The position numbers and the translations under genes were made by a program. A DNA stretch of 64,000 bases. Source: Labilibaculum antarcticum (GTDB lineage Bacteria > Bacteroidota > Bacteroidia > Bacteroidales > Marinifilaceae). Numbering within the stretch: the stretch's first letter is position 1; each line of letters begins with the position of its first letter. Of this stretch, positions 63,804-64,000 are shown one piece after another. Location of the stretch: NCBI RefSeq assembly GCF_002356295.1, contig NZ_AP018042.1, positions 3,752,361 to 3,816,360 of the forward strand. Reading direction: 5' to 3'. The notes below the pieces were generated by a model that made no database searches, was not told where the DNA came from, and saw only the letters and a program-made list of their open reading frames with translations.

Positions 63804-64000
63804 TTGAAATTGATCAATAAATTTAAATATATACTTCTATTTACGTTCATACTTTTTATGCATGTAAGTAAGCTTAGTGCTCAAAAAGAAGAACGTTGGA
63901 AGCTTTCAGTTAATAAGGACCGTAAAGCACTTGAAATAGTAATGGATCTTGGTGCGGATGCTAAGGGAGTAATCTATTTGTTTGATATCACCAGAGATAC
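63804..64000 (+). CDS. Exported protein, 3' part outside window
   Basis: A frame open to the window end starts at TTG 63804 with a good signal peptide (KYILLFTFILFMHVSKLSAQ). Met at 63858 would cut into the signal peptide, so TTG is preferred. The 47 residues visible after the signal peptide (KEERWKLSVNKDRKALEIVM) do not identify a family. Confidence 0.6.
   Translation, partial: MKLINKFKYILLFTFILFMHVSKLSAQKEERWKLSVNKDRKALEIVMDLGADAKGVIYLFDITRD

Overview
The window is AT-rich Bacteroidota chromosome, most likely an anaerobic or facultative marine member of the Marinilabiliales/Marinifilaceae type (inference). Supporting signs are -7 promoter boxes of the TAnnTTTG type, starts without Shine-Dalgarno sequences, many SPII lipoproteins, DUF3494 proteins, a long-form urocanate hydratase, a membrane pyrophosphatase and a TonB-receptor-like barrel. 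I saw no rRNA, tRNA or true CRISPR array.

Layout. (1) 1-7 kb: a TamB/AsmA-like gene cut by the window edge and its Omp85 (TamA/BamA-like) partner, then small genes for a CIA30 protein, a DHFR-like reductase, a cupin, a membrane TPR-like protein, a 2OG-Fe(II) oxygenase and a J-KTSC protein. (2) 7.2-17 kb: a corrinoid methyl-transfer locus. A RhaT-like transporter and a UroD-type methyltransferase lie on the minus strand. On the plus strand are an AraC regulator, a GntR/LacI-type sugar-responsive regulator, a corrinoid protein, a MtaA-like methyltransferase fused to a thioredoxin-like domain, a CobW GTPase, a MetH-activation-like protein and a RACo-like ferredoxin/ASKHA reactivator. (3) 17-22.6 kb: a LysR regulator divergent from hutH-hutU-hutG (histidine to glutamate; hutI is not here). 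(4) 22.9-28.1 kb: a C45-type hydrolase, an unrecognised protein directly followed by a striking inverted array of 9-bp motifs at exact 21-bp spacing, and an amidohydrolase.

(5) 28.7-47.3 kb: a stress/surface-protein region. It holds sll1863-like coiled-coil proteins, a CsbD protein and a CsbD remnant, four DUF3494 proteins (two with tandem Ig-like domains), an AraC-hybrid kinase-response regulator operon, a YegP-like protein, small membrane proteins and lipoproteins. Ten promoters in this stretch share one bipartite motif (two TGTAAC-like half-sites 21 bp apart) at a nearly fixed 22 bp from a -7 box. This looks like a local regulon, plausibly under the AraC protein encoded inside it. (6) 46-55.3 kb: group II intron-like remnants, a 97-bp tandem repeat, a duplicated-domain hypothetical protein, a K+-dependent-type membrane pyrophosphatase, a 42-bp hairpin array, a secreted YyaL/DUF255 protein and a 219-bp tandem repeat. 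(7) 55.3-64 kb: an M48 lipoprotein protease, a His-rich barrel, a rhomboid protease, FtsE, a very large TPR protein, a TonB-receptor-like barrel and the start of another exported protein.

The main leads are the 21-bp inverted array, the shared-promoter regulon, and the methyl-transfer locus. In the last, the thioredoxin-fused methyltransferase has an unusual zinc site and the surrounding sugar-type transport and regulation suggest an O-methylated sugar as substrate.
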